36,669 bases of DNA, taken from Candidatus Multivorans thiocomprendens (lineage in GTDB: Bacteria > Acidobacteriota > Thermoanaerobaculia > Multivoradales > Multivoraceae). The stretch is from assembly GCA_027493375.1 (NCBI GenBank), contig JAPVWO010000224.1, positions 1 to 36,669 on the forward strand, written 5' to 3'. The notes below the pieces were generated by a model that worked only from the letters and a program-made list of their open reading frames with translations, was not told the origin of the DNA and made no database searches. Numbering within the stretch: position 1 is the stretch's first letter; the number at the start of each line of letters is the position of its first letter. Positions 1 through 9,671 of this stretch are shown piece after piece. The position numbers and the translations under genes are program-made.

Positions 1-323
1 TGGTCGCGGGCATCGCCTTCGGCTTCTTCCACGTCGACCTGTTCCGCATTCCGGGGACGTCCCTTCTCGGCGTCCTCCTCGTGATCGCCGTCCTCCGATC
101 CGGCTCGATCTACCCCGCCATGGCCTGGCACGCCCTGCACAACGCCCTGGCCCTCGGCAGCGCCCGCATCGAACAGATCCAGCTCCCCGATCAACCAACC
201 TGGTGGCACTACCTCCTCGCCCTCGCCGCCATCCTCCTCGCCTTCCGGTTGATGCACCAGAAACACCAACGGGCAAGTCGTCCAGCCGCGAGCGGGCCGG
301 AGGGAAGGGTCCCAGGGGGCTAA
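1..323 (+). CDS. CPBP-family intramembrane metalloprotease, C-terminal part
   Basis: The gene enters from the left edge, and the first complete codon is at position 3. The visible 106 residues contain the late conserved motifs of the CPBP (Abi/Rce1-like) family: F-G-F-F-H near the edge, then SGSIYPAMAWHALHNA, whose histidines and asparagine match the metal-binding motifs of these multi-pass membrane peptidases. A last hydrophobic helix (about WWHYLLALAAILLAFRL) follows, then a basic tail. The final dozen codons lie inside the left arm of a long inverted repeat (285-318), so the original C-terminus may have been replaced when that element arrived. The substrate is unknown; relatives process prenylated proteins or give bacteriocin immunity. 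The family call is fairly secure; the role is not. Confidence 0.75.
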   Translation, partial: VAGIAFGFFHVDLFRIPGTSLLGVLLVIAVLRSGSIYPAMAWHALHNALALGSARIEQIQLPDQPTWWHYLLALAAILLAFRLMHQKHQRASRPAASGPEGRVPGG

Positions 324-459
324 AGGCCAGCGACTGCCCGTGCCCTTACAGCAAGCACCGCGTAGCGGAGCGCAGCCGACCGCGGCGAACCCCCAGATTC
401 TCATCCACCAAGAGGGGGTGAGCGTCCCCTGGGACCCTCCCCTCCGGCCCGCTCGCGGC
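285..459. repeat. Palindromic element: 34-bp inverted repeat around a 107-bp centre
   Basis: The arms at 285-318 and 426-459 are reverse complements over 34 bases with one mismatch; each contains GCGAGCGGGCCGG. The 107-base centre holds a further GC-rich segment (CACCGCGTAGCGGAGCGCAG) and a smaller CCCCC/GGGGG pair around 380-417. It lies between convergent genes: the left arm encodes the end of the CPBP protein and the right arm stops 12 bases short of the rhomboid-like gene's stop codon. It is far larger than a normal terminator. It could be a MITE-like or REP-derived element, or a structured RNA. No reading frame inside it looks real. Confidence 0.7.
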
Positions 460-470
460 GGCCAACCGCT

Positions 471-1259
471 TCAGTTGACCCAGGGGCCGCGGTGGACGCG
501 GTCGTCGTCCTTCGGCTTCTTGCCGCCCGGGACGACGCGGAAACGGCGGCGGCCGCGGTTCAGCTTCTGGCGGATGTACCAGCGTTCGAGCCGCAGCCGC
601 GACTCGCGCATCAGGCCGCGCGTGCGCCCGGGCCGGAGCAGCGCGAAGACCGTGCCGACCGCCGTGCAGATACCGATGAAACCGGCGAGATCTCCGTAGC
701 GCAGGAAGCCGACCCAGGCGAAAGCGATCTCGATCCAGATGAACCACCGCGCCTTGATCGGCAGCACGAAGAACAGCATGATGGTGGCATCGCGCCGGAT
801 CACCGCGAAGCCGGTGATCGCGATCGCCAGCAGCATCTGCTGGCCCTGCATGATGAGGAAGGCGTTCGGACCGGCGCCGCCCACCACCATCCGCACCAGA
901 CAGGCCGCCACCGCCGCCACGCCTGCCGACATCCAGAGCAGGTTCCAGAACCGTTGCCTGCCGAGAGCCCAGCGCACATCGTTCGCGAACATGTAGAAGA
1001 TCAGAAGGCCCACCAGAAACCAGATCGAGGGCCCGCCCCAACCCGCCGCCGGGTAGGTCAGGAGCTGCCAGACCATTCCCTGCTGCCACACCGAACTCGA
1101 CAGCCGCATCAGCTCCGGCACGAAGGCCAGCGTCGGGAAGAACTGCAGCGAGAAGGTGGCGAACAGCACCCCCACGAGCAGCAGCAGGTCGCGCGCATGC
1201 GGGCCCGAGAGCCCGCCGAAGCTCATCCTGCGCGCGTACGGTCCTCCACCCATCGTCAT
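471..1259 (-). CDS. Rhomboid-like multi-pass membrane protein without the catalytic dyad
   Basis: This 262-residue protein has about six hydrophobic segments (roughly 24-44, 62-70/78-92, 103-123, 138-155, 158-182, 186-208) and a very basic C-terminal tail (209-262). The order of segments and the WQLLTYPAAGWGGPSIWFLV stretch near 64-83 resemble the rhomboid/Der1 fold. Where active rhomboids carry GxSx this protein reads VVGGAGPNAFL (126-134), and the later histidine helix reads YGDLAGFIG with no His. It is therefore more likely an inactive rhomboid-type protein, perhaps a membrane quality-control factor. The ATG at 1257-1259 has TACAAT 9 bases upstream (1269-1274 read on the minus strand), consistent with a near-leaderless start. 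It is divergent from the HD-domain gene. Confidence 0.65.
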   Translation of the reverse strand: MTMGGGPYARRMSFGGLSGPHARDLLLLVGVLFATFSLQFFPTLAFVPELMRLSSSVWQQGMVWQLLTYPAAGWGGPSIWFLVGLLIFYMFANDVRWALGRQRFWNLLWMSAGVAAVAACLVRMVVGGAGPNAFLIMQGQQMLLAIAITGFAVIRRDATIMLFFVLPIKARWFIWIEIAFAWVGFLRYGDLAGFIGICTAVGTVFALLRPGRTRGLMRESRLRLERWYIRQKLNRGRRRFRVVPGGKKPKDDDRVHRGPWVN

Positions 1260-1268
1260 GACGCAGGG

Positions 1269-1295
1269 ATTGTAGCTACGGCAAGCGCGTACAAT
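1269..1295. promoter_or_regulatory. Divergent -10 boxes, ATTGTA ... TACAAT
   Basis: A 6-bp inverted pair (ATTGTA at 1269-1274, TACAAT at 1290-1295) sits between the divergent rhomboid-like and HD-domain genes. Each half is a good sigma-70-type -10 element for the gene it faces: 9 bases from the minus-strand start codon and 32 bases from the plus-strand one. No convincing -35 is visible for either. Alternatively the pair is a regulator's dyad. The call rests on position and sequence only. Confidence 0.45.
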
Positions 1296-1327
1296 CGCCG
1301 GCCACCTGAGACGAAAGGGCGACGGCG

Positions 1328-1921
1328 ATGGACCGAGAAGCAGCCTGGCAGACGGTGCAGGAGTTCGTGAAGGCTCCGGGCCTGAGGAAGCACATGCTGG
1401 CGGTCGAAGCGGCCATGCGCTGGTACGCCGAACAGCTTGGCGGCAACGCGGAGTCCTGGGGCCTCGCCGGACTCCTTCACGACTTCGACTGGGAGATCCA
1501 CCCCACCCTCAAGCAGCACCCGGCCGACGGTGCGGCGATCCTTCGCGAACGCGGTCTCGACGAGGACATCATCCGCACGATCCTCTCCCACAATACGGAG
1601 GGCACCGGCGTCGAGCGGGAGACCTCGCGCGATTTCGCGCTGCTGGCCTGCGACGAGATCACGGGCCTCATCAGCGCCGCCGCGCTCATCCGACCGAGCA
1701 AGGACGTGCGCGACGTGCCGCTCAAGTCCGTCCGCAAGCGCTGGAAGCAGCGGGCTTTCGCGGCCGGCGTCGACCGCGAGCACGTCGAGGAAGTCACCGC
1801 CGACTTCAGCCGCGAGTGCTTCAACGGCGAGCTCGAACTCTGGCAGCACGCAGGCAACGTGCTGGCGGCGATGCAGGGCGTCGCCGCGGACCTCGAGCTC
1901 GACGGCCGCATGGCGAAGTGA
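1328..1921 (+). CDS. HD-domain metal-dependent phosphohydrolase
   Basis: The 197-residue protein has the HD-superfamily arrangement: His22 (in LRKHMLAVEAAM), His51-Asp52 (GLLHDFDWE), further histidines at 58, 64 and 88 (SHN) and Asp109 (LLACDEITGLI). Family members hydrolyse nucleotides or other phosphoesters using one or two divalent metals. This small stand-alone form is often annotated only as HDIG-domain protein, and its substrate is unknown. It is cytoplasmic, with no signal or membrane segment. Its TGA overlaps the GTG start of the following sulfatase as GTGA (1918-1921), so the two are translationally coupled although no functional link is obvious. Confidence 0.8.
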   Translation: MDREAAWQTVQEFVKAPGLRKHMLAVEAAMRWYAEQLGGNAESWGLAGLLHDFDWEIHPTLKQHPADGAAILRERGLDEDIIRTILSHNTEGTGVERETSRDFALLACDEITGLISAAALIRPSKDVRDVPLKSVRKRWKQRAFAAGVDREHVEEVTADFSRECFNGELELWQHAGNVLAAMQGVAADLELDGRMAK

Positions 1922-3375
1922 TCTTCCTGGCCCTGGGTGCGCTACTCGCGGGGGCCGCGGCGGCGCAACAGCCCACCGACCGTCCCAACGTCCTCTGGAT
2001 CGACATCGACGACCAGTCGCCCTGGTACTCAAGCTACGGCCACGACCTCGTCGAAACGCCCAACATCGACGCGCTGGCGCGACAGGGCGTGCTGTTCGAG
2101 CGGGCATACGCGCCGACGCCGGTGTGCAGCCCGACCCGTTCCTCGCTGATCACCGGCAGCTACGCCATTCGGATCGGGGCGCACGACCATCGTTCGGGGC
2201 GGGTTCCCGGCTACCGGATCGATCTGCCGGAAGGAGTCGTGACCGTTCCCGAACTGTTCCGGGCCGCGGGTTACGAGACCTACAACGCCAGCAAGGACGA
2301 CTTCAACTTCACCTACGACCGCACGGAGCTCTACACGATCGGCCCCGAGCCGTCGGAGATCCCGTCCTGGAAGGGGCCCCAGGGAGGTGGAAACTGGCGC
2401 GACGTGTCCGAGGGCAGGCCGTTCTTCGGGCAGATGAAGGTGGCCGGCGGCAAGGCCGTCGCGAACGTCGCGGCGGAAGTGAAGGCGCTTGGCCTTCGGC
2501 CCGTGGATCCGGCGGAGGTCCCGGTGCCGGCGCAGTATCCCGACATTCCCCAGGTGCGCCGGCACATCGCCGACCACTACAACTCGATCCTGCGCACCGA
2601 CCACCAGGTCGGCGAGCTGGTGGCGCAGCTCAAGGCCGACGGACTCTGGGAAAGCACCATCGTTGTGCTCTTCTCCGACCACGGTTCGGATCTGCCCCGA
2701 AGCAAGGAGTTCTCCTACGACGAAGGCTTGAGGATTCCGCTGATCGTCGTCGCGCCGGGACTTCCGGAGGTCGTGAAGGCCGGCACGCGACGGACCGATC
2801 TCGTCAACCTGATGGACATCGCCGCCACCTCGCTGGCGCTCGCCGGCCTCGACGCGCCAAGGTTCATGGACGCGAAGGACATCTTCGCTCCGGACTACCG
2901 CCGCGACTACGTGTTCACGTCGGCCGACCGCATGTCGAACGTCATCGACCGGGTCCGATCGGTGGTGGGGCCGCGTTTCCACTACGTCAGGAACTTCATG
3001 CTGGACCGACCGCTCATCAACTGGGGCCATCGGGAGATGATCGACCTCGCGGGCGATCCGGATGACAGCAGTTTCCTGACGATCCGGCGACTGGCCGAGG
3101 AAGGCAGGCTGACGCCCGCCCAGGCCGCGCCCTACGGACAACGCGTCGCCGAAGAACTCTACGACCTCGAGAACGATCCGGACGAAGTGGTCAACCTGGC
3201 CGAAGATCCCGCCCATGCCGGCGTGCTGAACGAGATGCGCGAAGCGCTGGCGGGCTGGATCGAAGACACCGGCGACAAGGGCCGGTACCCCAGGTCCCAA
3301 GCGGCGATGGACGAGATCACGGAGCGCTTCGCCCGCGACTGGCTTCGAAGCCCCGAGTTCCGCGATCCACCGTAG
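1918..3375 (+). CDS. Secreted formylglycine-dependent sulfatase (type I)
   Basis: The 485-residue protein begins with a short signal peptide (IFLALGALLAGAAAAQQ). The start is taken as the GTG at 1918, which overlaps the previous stop codon and places the signal peptide at the N-terminus; longer upstream reading would run inside the HD gene. The type I sulfatase signature C-S-P-T-R is at 70-74, where Cys70 would be converted to formylglycine. Asp31/Asp32 (WIDIDDQ) and the SDHG segment after LWESTIVVLF supply calcium ligands. It should hydrolyse a sulfate ester in the periplasm or outside the cell; polysaccharide or aryl sulfates are both possible. No formylglycine-generating enzyme gene lies in the window, so maturation depends on one elsewhere. 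Confidence 0.9.
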   Translation: MIFLALGALLAGAAAAQQPTDRPNVLWIDIDDQSPWYSSYGHDLVETPNIDALARQGVLFERAYAPTPVCSPTRSSLITGSYAIRIGAHDHRSGRVPGYRIDLPEGVVTVPELFRAAGYETYNASKDDFNFTYDRTELYTIGPEPSEIPSWKGPQGGGNWRDVSEGRPFFGQMKVAGGKAVANVAAEVKALGLRPVDPAEVPVPAQYPDIPQVRRHIADHYNSILRTDHQVGELVAQLKADGLWESTIVVLFSDHGSDLPRSKEFSYDEGLRIPLIVVAPGLPEVVKAGTRRTDLVNLMDIAATSLALAGLDAPRFMDAKDIFAPDYRRDYVFTSADRMSNVIDRVRSVVGPRFHYVRNFMLDRPLINWGHREMIDLAGDPDDSSFLTIRRLAEEGRLTPAQAAPYGQRVAEELYDLENDPDEVVNLAEDPAHAGVLNEMREALAGWIEDTGDKGRYPRSQAAMDEITERFARDWLRSPEFRDPP

Positions 3376-3386
3376 GGAAGAACCGC

Positions 3387-4628
<1,242 letters not shown>

Positions 4629-4637
4629 GACGGCGGC

Positions 4638-4660
4638 AGGCTACAGCACCCGGTTAGCAT
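4638..4660. promoter_or_regulatory. Divergent near-leaderless -10 boxes of ispG and the LtaS-like gene
   Basis: On the minus strand TAGCCT (4638-4643) is 9 bases from the ispG ATG. On the plus strand TAGCAT (4655-4660) is 8 bases from the ATG at 4669. With transcription beginning about 7 bases after the -10, both mRNAs would start at or next to the initiator codon. No -35 match is seen. The whole divergent promoter region is only 40 bases. Confidence 0.5.
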
Positions 4661-4668
4661 GCCTGCTC

Positions 4669-7644
4669 ATGTCCGAGCGGCAGCGGCCAGATCGGAGCGA
4701 CCCGCGGCGGCCCCTTGCAACAGGTCTTGCCGCGATCGCGGGGCTTTCGAGTCTCGCCTTCGCTCAACCGCTCTACGACCTGCTCCGTCGCGCGCCCGAG
4801 TTCTTCGCCATCCGCGATCTGTCCTTGGGCGATGTCATGGTCCTGGCCATCCTGCTGGCCGTCGTACCGGCTCTGGCGCTCTGGTTGCCGGCAGCAACCG
4901 TTCGAATCTTCCGTCCCGCCTGGACACCCACGGCCCTCGCCGCGGCTGCCGGTCTGCTGATCGGCGTCATTGCGCTGCAGGCGCTCCGCGGCCTACCGGT
5001 GGTGCCTGCCATCGCCTTCGCCGTGATCGCAGGCATAGCCGCCGGCTGGGCCTACGGGAGCTTTCGCGGCGCGCGCGCCTTCGCCCTGTTCCTGTCCATC
5101 GCGACCGTCCTCGTCCCGGCACTTCTGCTTCTGGACGGCGACGTCCGCCGCAGCGCGGCGCGCCCCGTGCGCTCGGTCGACGTCGACCAGGCGGACACCG
5201 GCGCCCGGGCGCCGATCGTGTTCGTGGTCCTCGACGAGTGGTCGCTGACCTCCATCCTGGACGCGACGGGCAACATCGACGGCGAGCGCCTCCCCAACCT
5301 GGCCCGACTAGCCGCCACGGCGACGTGGTACGCGAACGCGACGGCGGTCTCCGACGTCTCCGAACTCGCGGTGCCCGCGATGCTCTCCGGGCTGCAGGCG
5401 GAACAGGGGCGGTTGCCGACCGCCTCCGAGTACCCGGTCAACCTCTTCACGCTGCTGGCCCCCAGCCATGAGCTGTACGCCCTGGAGCCGATCAGCTCGC
5501 TCTGCCCCGACGACGTCAACCGTCTGGCGGTGCCGCGCCCGGAGTTTCGCGAGCGCTTCGGCCTGCTCGTCTCCGACCTCGCCGTCGTCTGGCTCAACCT
5601 GACCCTGCCGGCAGCATGGACGAGCGGATTGCCGTCCGTGACCCAGACCTGGAGCGGCTTCGCCCAGGACGGTCCCCGGGCGGCAGCGCCGCCGCCAACT
5701 GACGAACCGGTGCCGCGGGCGCTGTTCCATCTGCGGACCACCGACCGGGCAGCCGAGTTCCGGCGTTTCATCGACGCCATCGGTCCGCCGCGCGATCGTC
5801 CCGGCTTCTACTTCCTGCACTCCATGCTGCCTCACGTGCCCTGGGAGTACCTGCCCTCAGGCCGCCGCTACAACGCGCCCCGAGGAAGCATGCACGGCCT
5901 GGAACGCGAACTCTGGACGACCGACACTTGGCCGGTTCGGCACCATCAAAAGCGCTATCTGTTGCAGGTCGAGTTCGTCGACCGCCTGATCGGCGAGTTG
6001 ATCGACCGGCTCGAGTCCGTCGGCCTCTTCGACGACAGCCTGGTCGTCCTCACCGCGGACCACGGCCTCGCGTTCCGCCCGGGTCTGTCCCGTCGCCTGC
6101 TGGAGCTCGATGATCCGTCCGGCGAGCAACCGCTCGATCTGGCGGCGGTGCCACTCCTGGTCAAGGCGCCGTTCCAGCAGGAGGCGGCTATCGACCACCG
6201 GCTTCTGTCGCTCGCCGACCTCACGCCCTTGATCCTCGAACTGGCGGGCGCGGACGCCCGTAGCGGCACGCCGGACGAGCGCGGCCGGGGCGGCCCGCTG
6301 GTGGTCGGCAAGTACACCGGCGCGATCGGCGTTCCGCCTGACCGTGAATCGTGGCGCCGCCGTCAGGTCGCCCTGCAGGCCCAACTGCTCGGCGACTCGA
6401 ACGACCCGGCGGCCATCGGGACAAGACCAGAACTCCACGGCCGCCGGGTTGCGAATCTGCCTCACCGCTCCAGCGAGACCGGCATTCAACTCGTCGCGGC
6501 ATTCGTCTGGGACCACGTCGCGCCCGATCAGGATGTCCTGCCGGCCCTGGTGGAAGGAGTCTTCGAGAGTCGCCCGCCGGTGTCCGGTCGCACCGTAGCC
6601 GTGGCGCTCAACGGTACCGTGGCGGCGACCATCAGGCCCCATCAGAGCGCTGACGGCAGGCACCGGATCGCCGCGGCGCTACCCGAGAGCCTGTTCCGTC
6701 CCGGACTGAATCAGGTCGACGTGTTCCTCGTCTCGGAGCCCGGACAGCCGCTGGAACTCGAGCATGTCGGTCGGCCGCCGCTATCCGTTTACGACCTTTC
6801 GTTCAGCGACAGCGGCCGGATCGATGGCATCATGCAACGATCCCGAAGCGCCCTGGATGTCGACTCCGAGCGAATCCCCCTCGAACCGCAGCAACCGGAT
6901 GGCCTGATCGGCTTTCTGGACGGCGGGTACGAGATGAGGGACGGCATCCAGGGGTGGGCAATCGACACCGAAGAGCCCGGCAGCATTGGCGAGATCGTCG
7001 CCTTCCTGGGCGGCCGCCAGTTCGGTGTCGCCGCCGCCAGTCTCGAGAGACCGGACGTGGTCGAACGCTTCGGCACGGAACACCTTCACAGCGGCTTCCT
7101 CCTGTCCGAGATGGGCGAGGCCGTGCCTGACCGGCGCGCTCGCTCGCGTGACGAGATACGCGACACCGTCCGCCGCGAGGGCCTGGTCGCCTACGCCCTT
7201 TCACACCGGGGTGTCGCAACGCGCCTCCGGTTCTCCTACCGGCCGCTGGAGCAGGAACGAGGCGCAGCGGAAATCCTGCCCATCACCGATGGTCGCCAAC
7301 TTCCCGTTCAGTCGACCGGGAACGGCTTCGAGGGCGCCATCGACGTCGTGGCGAAGGAAGGCCAGCGTACCGTGATTGAGGGCTGGGCCGCCGACCTGGA
7401 GCGTCGCGAACGCCCACGCCAGATCGTCATCTACCGCGACGGCGAGTTTCTCGCCAACCTGGGCATCAACAGAGACCGGCCAGACGTCGTGGACCGCCAC
7501 GACGATCCCCGCCTGCTCCGAACCGGTTTTCGCGGCACAGTCGCCGGCGTACCCGACGCCGAGACCTTCGGCGAGCGGCACCGCGTGTTCGCCATCATGC
7601 TCCGCGGGGCCGCGGTGGAACTGCCGCTCGCGACCTCCCCCTGA
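4669..7644 (+). CDS. Membrane-anchored LtaS/sulfatase-fold protein with C-terminal repeat modules
   Basis: The 991-residue protein has four N-terminal hydrophobic segments (about 55-78, 88-107, 112-130, 138-156), then an alkaline-phosphatase-superfamily domain (about 182-560). That domain begins APIVFVVLDEW, with Asp189/Glu190 as likely metal ligands, continues through SDVSELAVPAMLSGL, YFLHSMLPHVPWEY and ends its core at TADHG (Asp464-His465). This resembles lipoteichoic-acid-synthase-type and membrane phospho/sulfo-transferases, probably acting on an envelope glycan or lipid. The C-terminal 400 residues carry two related modules, near 762 (GWAIDTEEP, RPDVVERFG, HSGF) and 905 (GWAADLERR, RPDVVDRH, RTGF). 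The start was chosen at 4669 because it clears ispG and has TAGCAT 8 bases upstream. The nucleophile residue cannot be assigned with confidence. Confidence 0.75.
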   Translation: MSERQRPDRSDPRRPLATGLAAIAGLSSLAFAQPLYDLLRRAPEFFAIRDLSLGDVMVLAILLAVVPALALWLPAATVRIFRPAWTPTALAAAAGLLIGVIALQALRGLPVVPAIAFAVIAGIAAGWAYGSFRGARAFALFLSIATVLVPALLLLDGDVRRSAARPVRSVDVDQADTGARAPIVFVVLDEWSLTSILDATGNIDGERLPNLARLAATATWYANATAVSDVSELAVPAMLSGLQAEQGRLPTASEYPVNLFTLLAPSHELYALEPISSLCPDDVNRLAVPRPEFRERFGLLVSDLAVVWLNLTLPAAWTSGLPSVTQTWSGFAQDGPRAAAPPPTDEPVPRALFHLRTTDRAAEFRRFIDAIGPPRDRPGFYFLHSMLPHVPWEYLPSGRRYNAPRGSMHGLERELWTTDTWPVRHHQKRYLLQVEFVDRLIGELIDRLESVGLFDDSLVVLTADHGLAFRPGLSRRLLELDDPSGEQPLDLAAVPLLVKAPFQQEAAIDHRLLSLADLTPLILELAGADARSGTPDERGRGGPLVVGKYTGAIGVPPDRESWRRRQVALQAQLLGDSNDPAAIGTRPELHGRRVANLPHRSSETGIQLVAAFVWDHVAPDQDVLPALVEGVFESRPPVSGRTVAVALNGTVAATIRPHQSADGRHRIAAALPESLFRPGLNQVDVFLVSEPGQPLELEHVGRPPLSVYDLSFSDSGRIDGIMQRSRSALDVDSERIPLEPQQPDGLIGFLDGGYEMRDGIQGWAIDTEEPGSIGEIVAFLGGRQFGVAAASLERPDVVERFGTEHLHSGFLLSEMGEAVPDRRARSRDEIRDTVRREGLVAYALSHRGVATRLRFSYRPLEQERGAAEILPITDGRQLPVQSTGNGFEGAIDVVAKEGQRTVIEGWAADLERRERPRQIVIYRDGEFLANLGINRDRPDVVDRHDDPRLLRTGFRGTVAGVPDAETFGERHRVFAIMLRGAAVELPLATSP

Positions 7645-7711
7645 CGCCTCAGTCGCCCAGCGCCACGGCCATGACGACGCTCGATGTCGGAAGCTTGCTG
7701 GTCATCCGCGC

Positions 7712-7740
7712 TAATCTACGTGCAATCCCCATCAAAGGAG
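7712..7740 (+). promoter_or_regulatory. -10 element and strong Shine-Dalgarno of the DUF3604 gene
   Basis: TAATCT at 7712-7717 is a plausible -10, and AAAGGAG at 7734-7740 is a near-consensus ribosome binding site 6 bases before the ATG at 7747. The ribosome site fixes the start, because longer in-frame reading from 7684 would ignore it and displace the lipoprotein signal. Confidence 0.6.
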
Positions 7741-7746
7741 ATCGTC

Positions 7747-9615
7747 ATGCGTCAAATTCGCGCGATCCTCGCGGCCATCGTCATCCTCTCGCTCGCCCTG
7801 CTCGCCTGCTCCAGCGGGGGCGGCGGCGACGACGCCGGCGGCGACGGCACGGCAGCCGGCACGGCCCACGCGCCGAACCCGCTCCGGGACGCCTACTTCG
7901 GCGACCTGCACGTCCACACGCGGTTCTCGTTCGACGCCTACCTGTTCCAGACCCGGACGGGTCCGGACGACGCCTACCGCTTCGCCAAGGGCGAGGCGAT
8001 CGAGCACCCGAGCGGCCACCAGCTTCAGCTCCAGAGCGGCGCGTTCGACTTCCAGGCCGTGACCGACCACGGCATGTATCTGGGCGTCATGCCGGACATG
8101 GACAACGCCGGGAGCGTCCTCTACGACACGACCCTCGGAGCCGATCTCCGGGGCGGCGGCGGCTTCGCCCGTGCCATCCAGGGGCTGCGCAGCGGCGAGT
8201 TCGCCGAGCTGCCCGCGGACGCGGTGGACAACGCCGCTCGCACTTCGTGGCAGGCGATCATCGATGCCGCGGAGGCTCACAACGATCCGGGCAACTTCAC
8301 GACCTTCATCGCCTACGAGTACACGACCTCGTCGGAGGACCGCGGCAACCTGCACCGCAACGTCATCTTCAGGGGCAGCAACGTGCCGCCCAAGCCGTTC
8401 GCCTCGACCGATTCGCGGAATCCCGAGGACCTCTGGCGCTGGCTCGACGGTCTGCGCGACGCGGGCATCGAGGGCCTCGCCATTCCGCACAACTCGAACG
8501 GCAGCAACGGCAACATGTTCAAGCTGGAGACAGTGGGCGGCGAACCGCTCGACGCAGCCTACGCCGACCTGCGCATGCGCAACGAACCCCTGGTCGAGGT
8601 GACGCAGGTCAAGGGCACTTCGGAGACCCACCCGCTGCTCTCGCCGAACGACGAATGGGCCGGGTTCGAGATCTTCCCCTACCGGATCGCCACCACGCTC
8701 TACAGCGAACCGAAGGGCAGCTACGCCCGCGAGGCCTACGTGAACGGTCTCGTGATGCAGGAGACCGAGGGCTTCAACCCGTTCCGTTTCGGCCTGGTCG
8801 GCGCCACCGACACGCACAACTCGGGCGGTACGCCGGAGGAGGACAACTTCCACGGCAAGGTCGGCGTCGGCGACGGCACCGGCCAGAATCGCGGCGCGGT
8901 ACCGCTCGACGAGCCGACGGAGGACGGTGAGAAGTACATTCAGAACAGCTTCAAGTTCTGGGGCGGCTCGGGACTCGCCGGTGTCTGGGCCGAGGAGAAC
9001 ACCCGCGACGCGATCTACGACGCCTTCCGCCGCAAGGAGACCTTCGGGACCAGCGGTCCCAGGATGCGGGTTCGGTTCTTCGGCGGCTACGACTACCCGG
9101 ACGACCTCACCTCCGATCCGGAGATGATCGCGTTCGCCTACGAGGGCGGCGTGCCGATGGGCGGCGATCTGGTGGCGAACGGGGGCAGCAGTCCGCGCTT
9201 CCTCGTCTGGGCCGCCCGCGACGCGGACAGCGCCCCGCTCCAGCGCCTGCAGATGGTCAAGGGCTGGGTCGAGGACGGCGAAGCGCGCGAATCGGTCGTC
9301 GACATCGCCTGTGCCGACGGCGGCATGCCCTCAGGGGACCCGCTCCGCTGCCCCGACAACGGCGCCAGCGTCGATCTCTCGGACTGCAGCCACTCCCAGG
9401 ACCTCGGCGCCGCCGAACTCTCGGCGCTGTGGACCGACCCGGACTTCGACGCCGCGAAGCACGCCGTCTACTACGTCCGCGTGCTGGAGAACCCGACCTG
9501 CCGCTGGTCGACCTGGGACGCGCTCCGCGCCGGCGCGGAACCGAATCCCGACATGCCGTCGACGATCCAGGAACGCGCCTGGTCGTCGCCGATCTGGTAC
9601 GTCCCGGGCGGCTAG
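7747..9615 (+). CDS. DUF3604-domain lipoprotein (PHP-like)
   Basis: The 622-residue protein starts with a lipoprotein signal: a hydrophobic run ending LLAC, Cys21 being the lipidated residue, followed by a Gly/Ser/Asp-rich linker. The remainder is a DUF3604 domain, recognised by FGDLHVHTRFSFDA (Asp53, His55, His57), AVTDHGMYLG (Asp107, His108) and a late GATDTHNSGG. These motifs resemble the metal site of PHP phosphoesterases, so a membrane-attached hydrolase is plausible, but the family's activity is not established as far as I know. DUF3604 proteins are commonly abundant in marine and acidobacterial genomes. It precedes two small secreted paralogues on the same strand and may share a functional theme with them. 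Confidence 0.85.
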   Translation: MRQIRAILAAIVILSLALLACSSGGGGDDAGGDGTAAGTAHAPNPLRDAYFGDLHVHTRFSFDAYLFQTRTGPDDAYRFAKGEAIEHPSGHQLQLQSGAFDFQAVTDHGMYLGVMPDMDNAGSVLYDTTLGADLRGGGGFARAIQGLRSGEFAELPADAVDNAARTSWQAIIDAAEAHNDPGNFTTFIAYEYTTSSEDRGNLHRNVIFRGSNVPPKPFASTDSRNPEDLWRWLDGLRDAGIEGLAIPHNSNGSNGNMFKLETVGGEPLDAAYADLRMRNEPLVEVTQVKGTSETHPLLSPNDEWAGFEIFPYRIATTLYSEPKGSYAREAYVNGLVMQETEGFNPFRFGLVGATDTHNSGGTPEEDNFHGKVGVGDGTGQNRGAVPLDEPTEDGEKYIQNSFKFWGGSGLAGVWAEENTRDAIYDAFRRKETFGTSGPRMRVRFFGGYDYPDDLTSDPEMIAFAYEGGVPMGGDLVANGGSSPRFLVWAARDADSAPLQRLQMVKGWVEDGEARESVVDIACADGGMPSGDPLRCPDNGASVDLSDCSHSQDLGAAELSALWTDPDFDAAKHAVYYVRVLENPTCRWSTWDALRAGAEPNPDMPSTIQERAWSSPIWYVPGG

Positions 9616-9625
9616 CGGACCGTTC

Positions 9626-9663
9626 TACAATGGCCGGCAGATCGAACGAAGTCGGCCGGGAGG
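9626..9663 (+). promoter_or_regulatory. -10 element and Shine-Dalgarno of the tandem secreted pair
   Basis: TACAAT (9626-9631) lies just after the DUF3604 stop codon, and GGGAGG (9658-9663) is 8 bases before the ATG at 9672. This suggests that the two tandem paralogues have their own promoter. No clear -35 is visible. Confidence 0.45.
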
Positions 9664-9671
9664 GCGCTCGC

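Noticed and set aside
285..459. Possible retron msr-msd or phage attachment site
   Set aside because: No reverse transcriptase or integrase gene lies nearby and the arms are simple inverted, not direct, repeats.
492..1370. Plus-strand frame opposite the rhomboid-like gene
   Set aside because: The product is dominated by Arg, His, Glu and Asp runs; the minus strand has regular membrane helices and a promoter.
1816..1917. N-terminal extension of the sulfatase into the HD gene
   Set aside because: The extension is Arg-rich and precedes the signal peptide; the GTG at 1918 gives a normal export signal.
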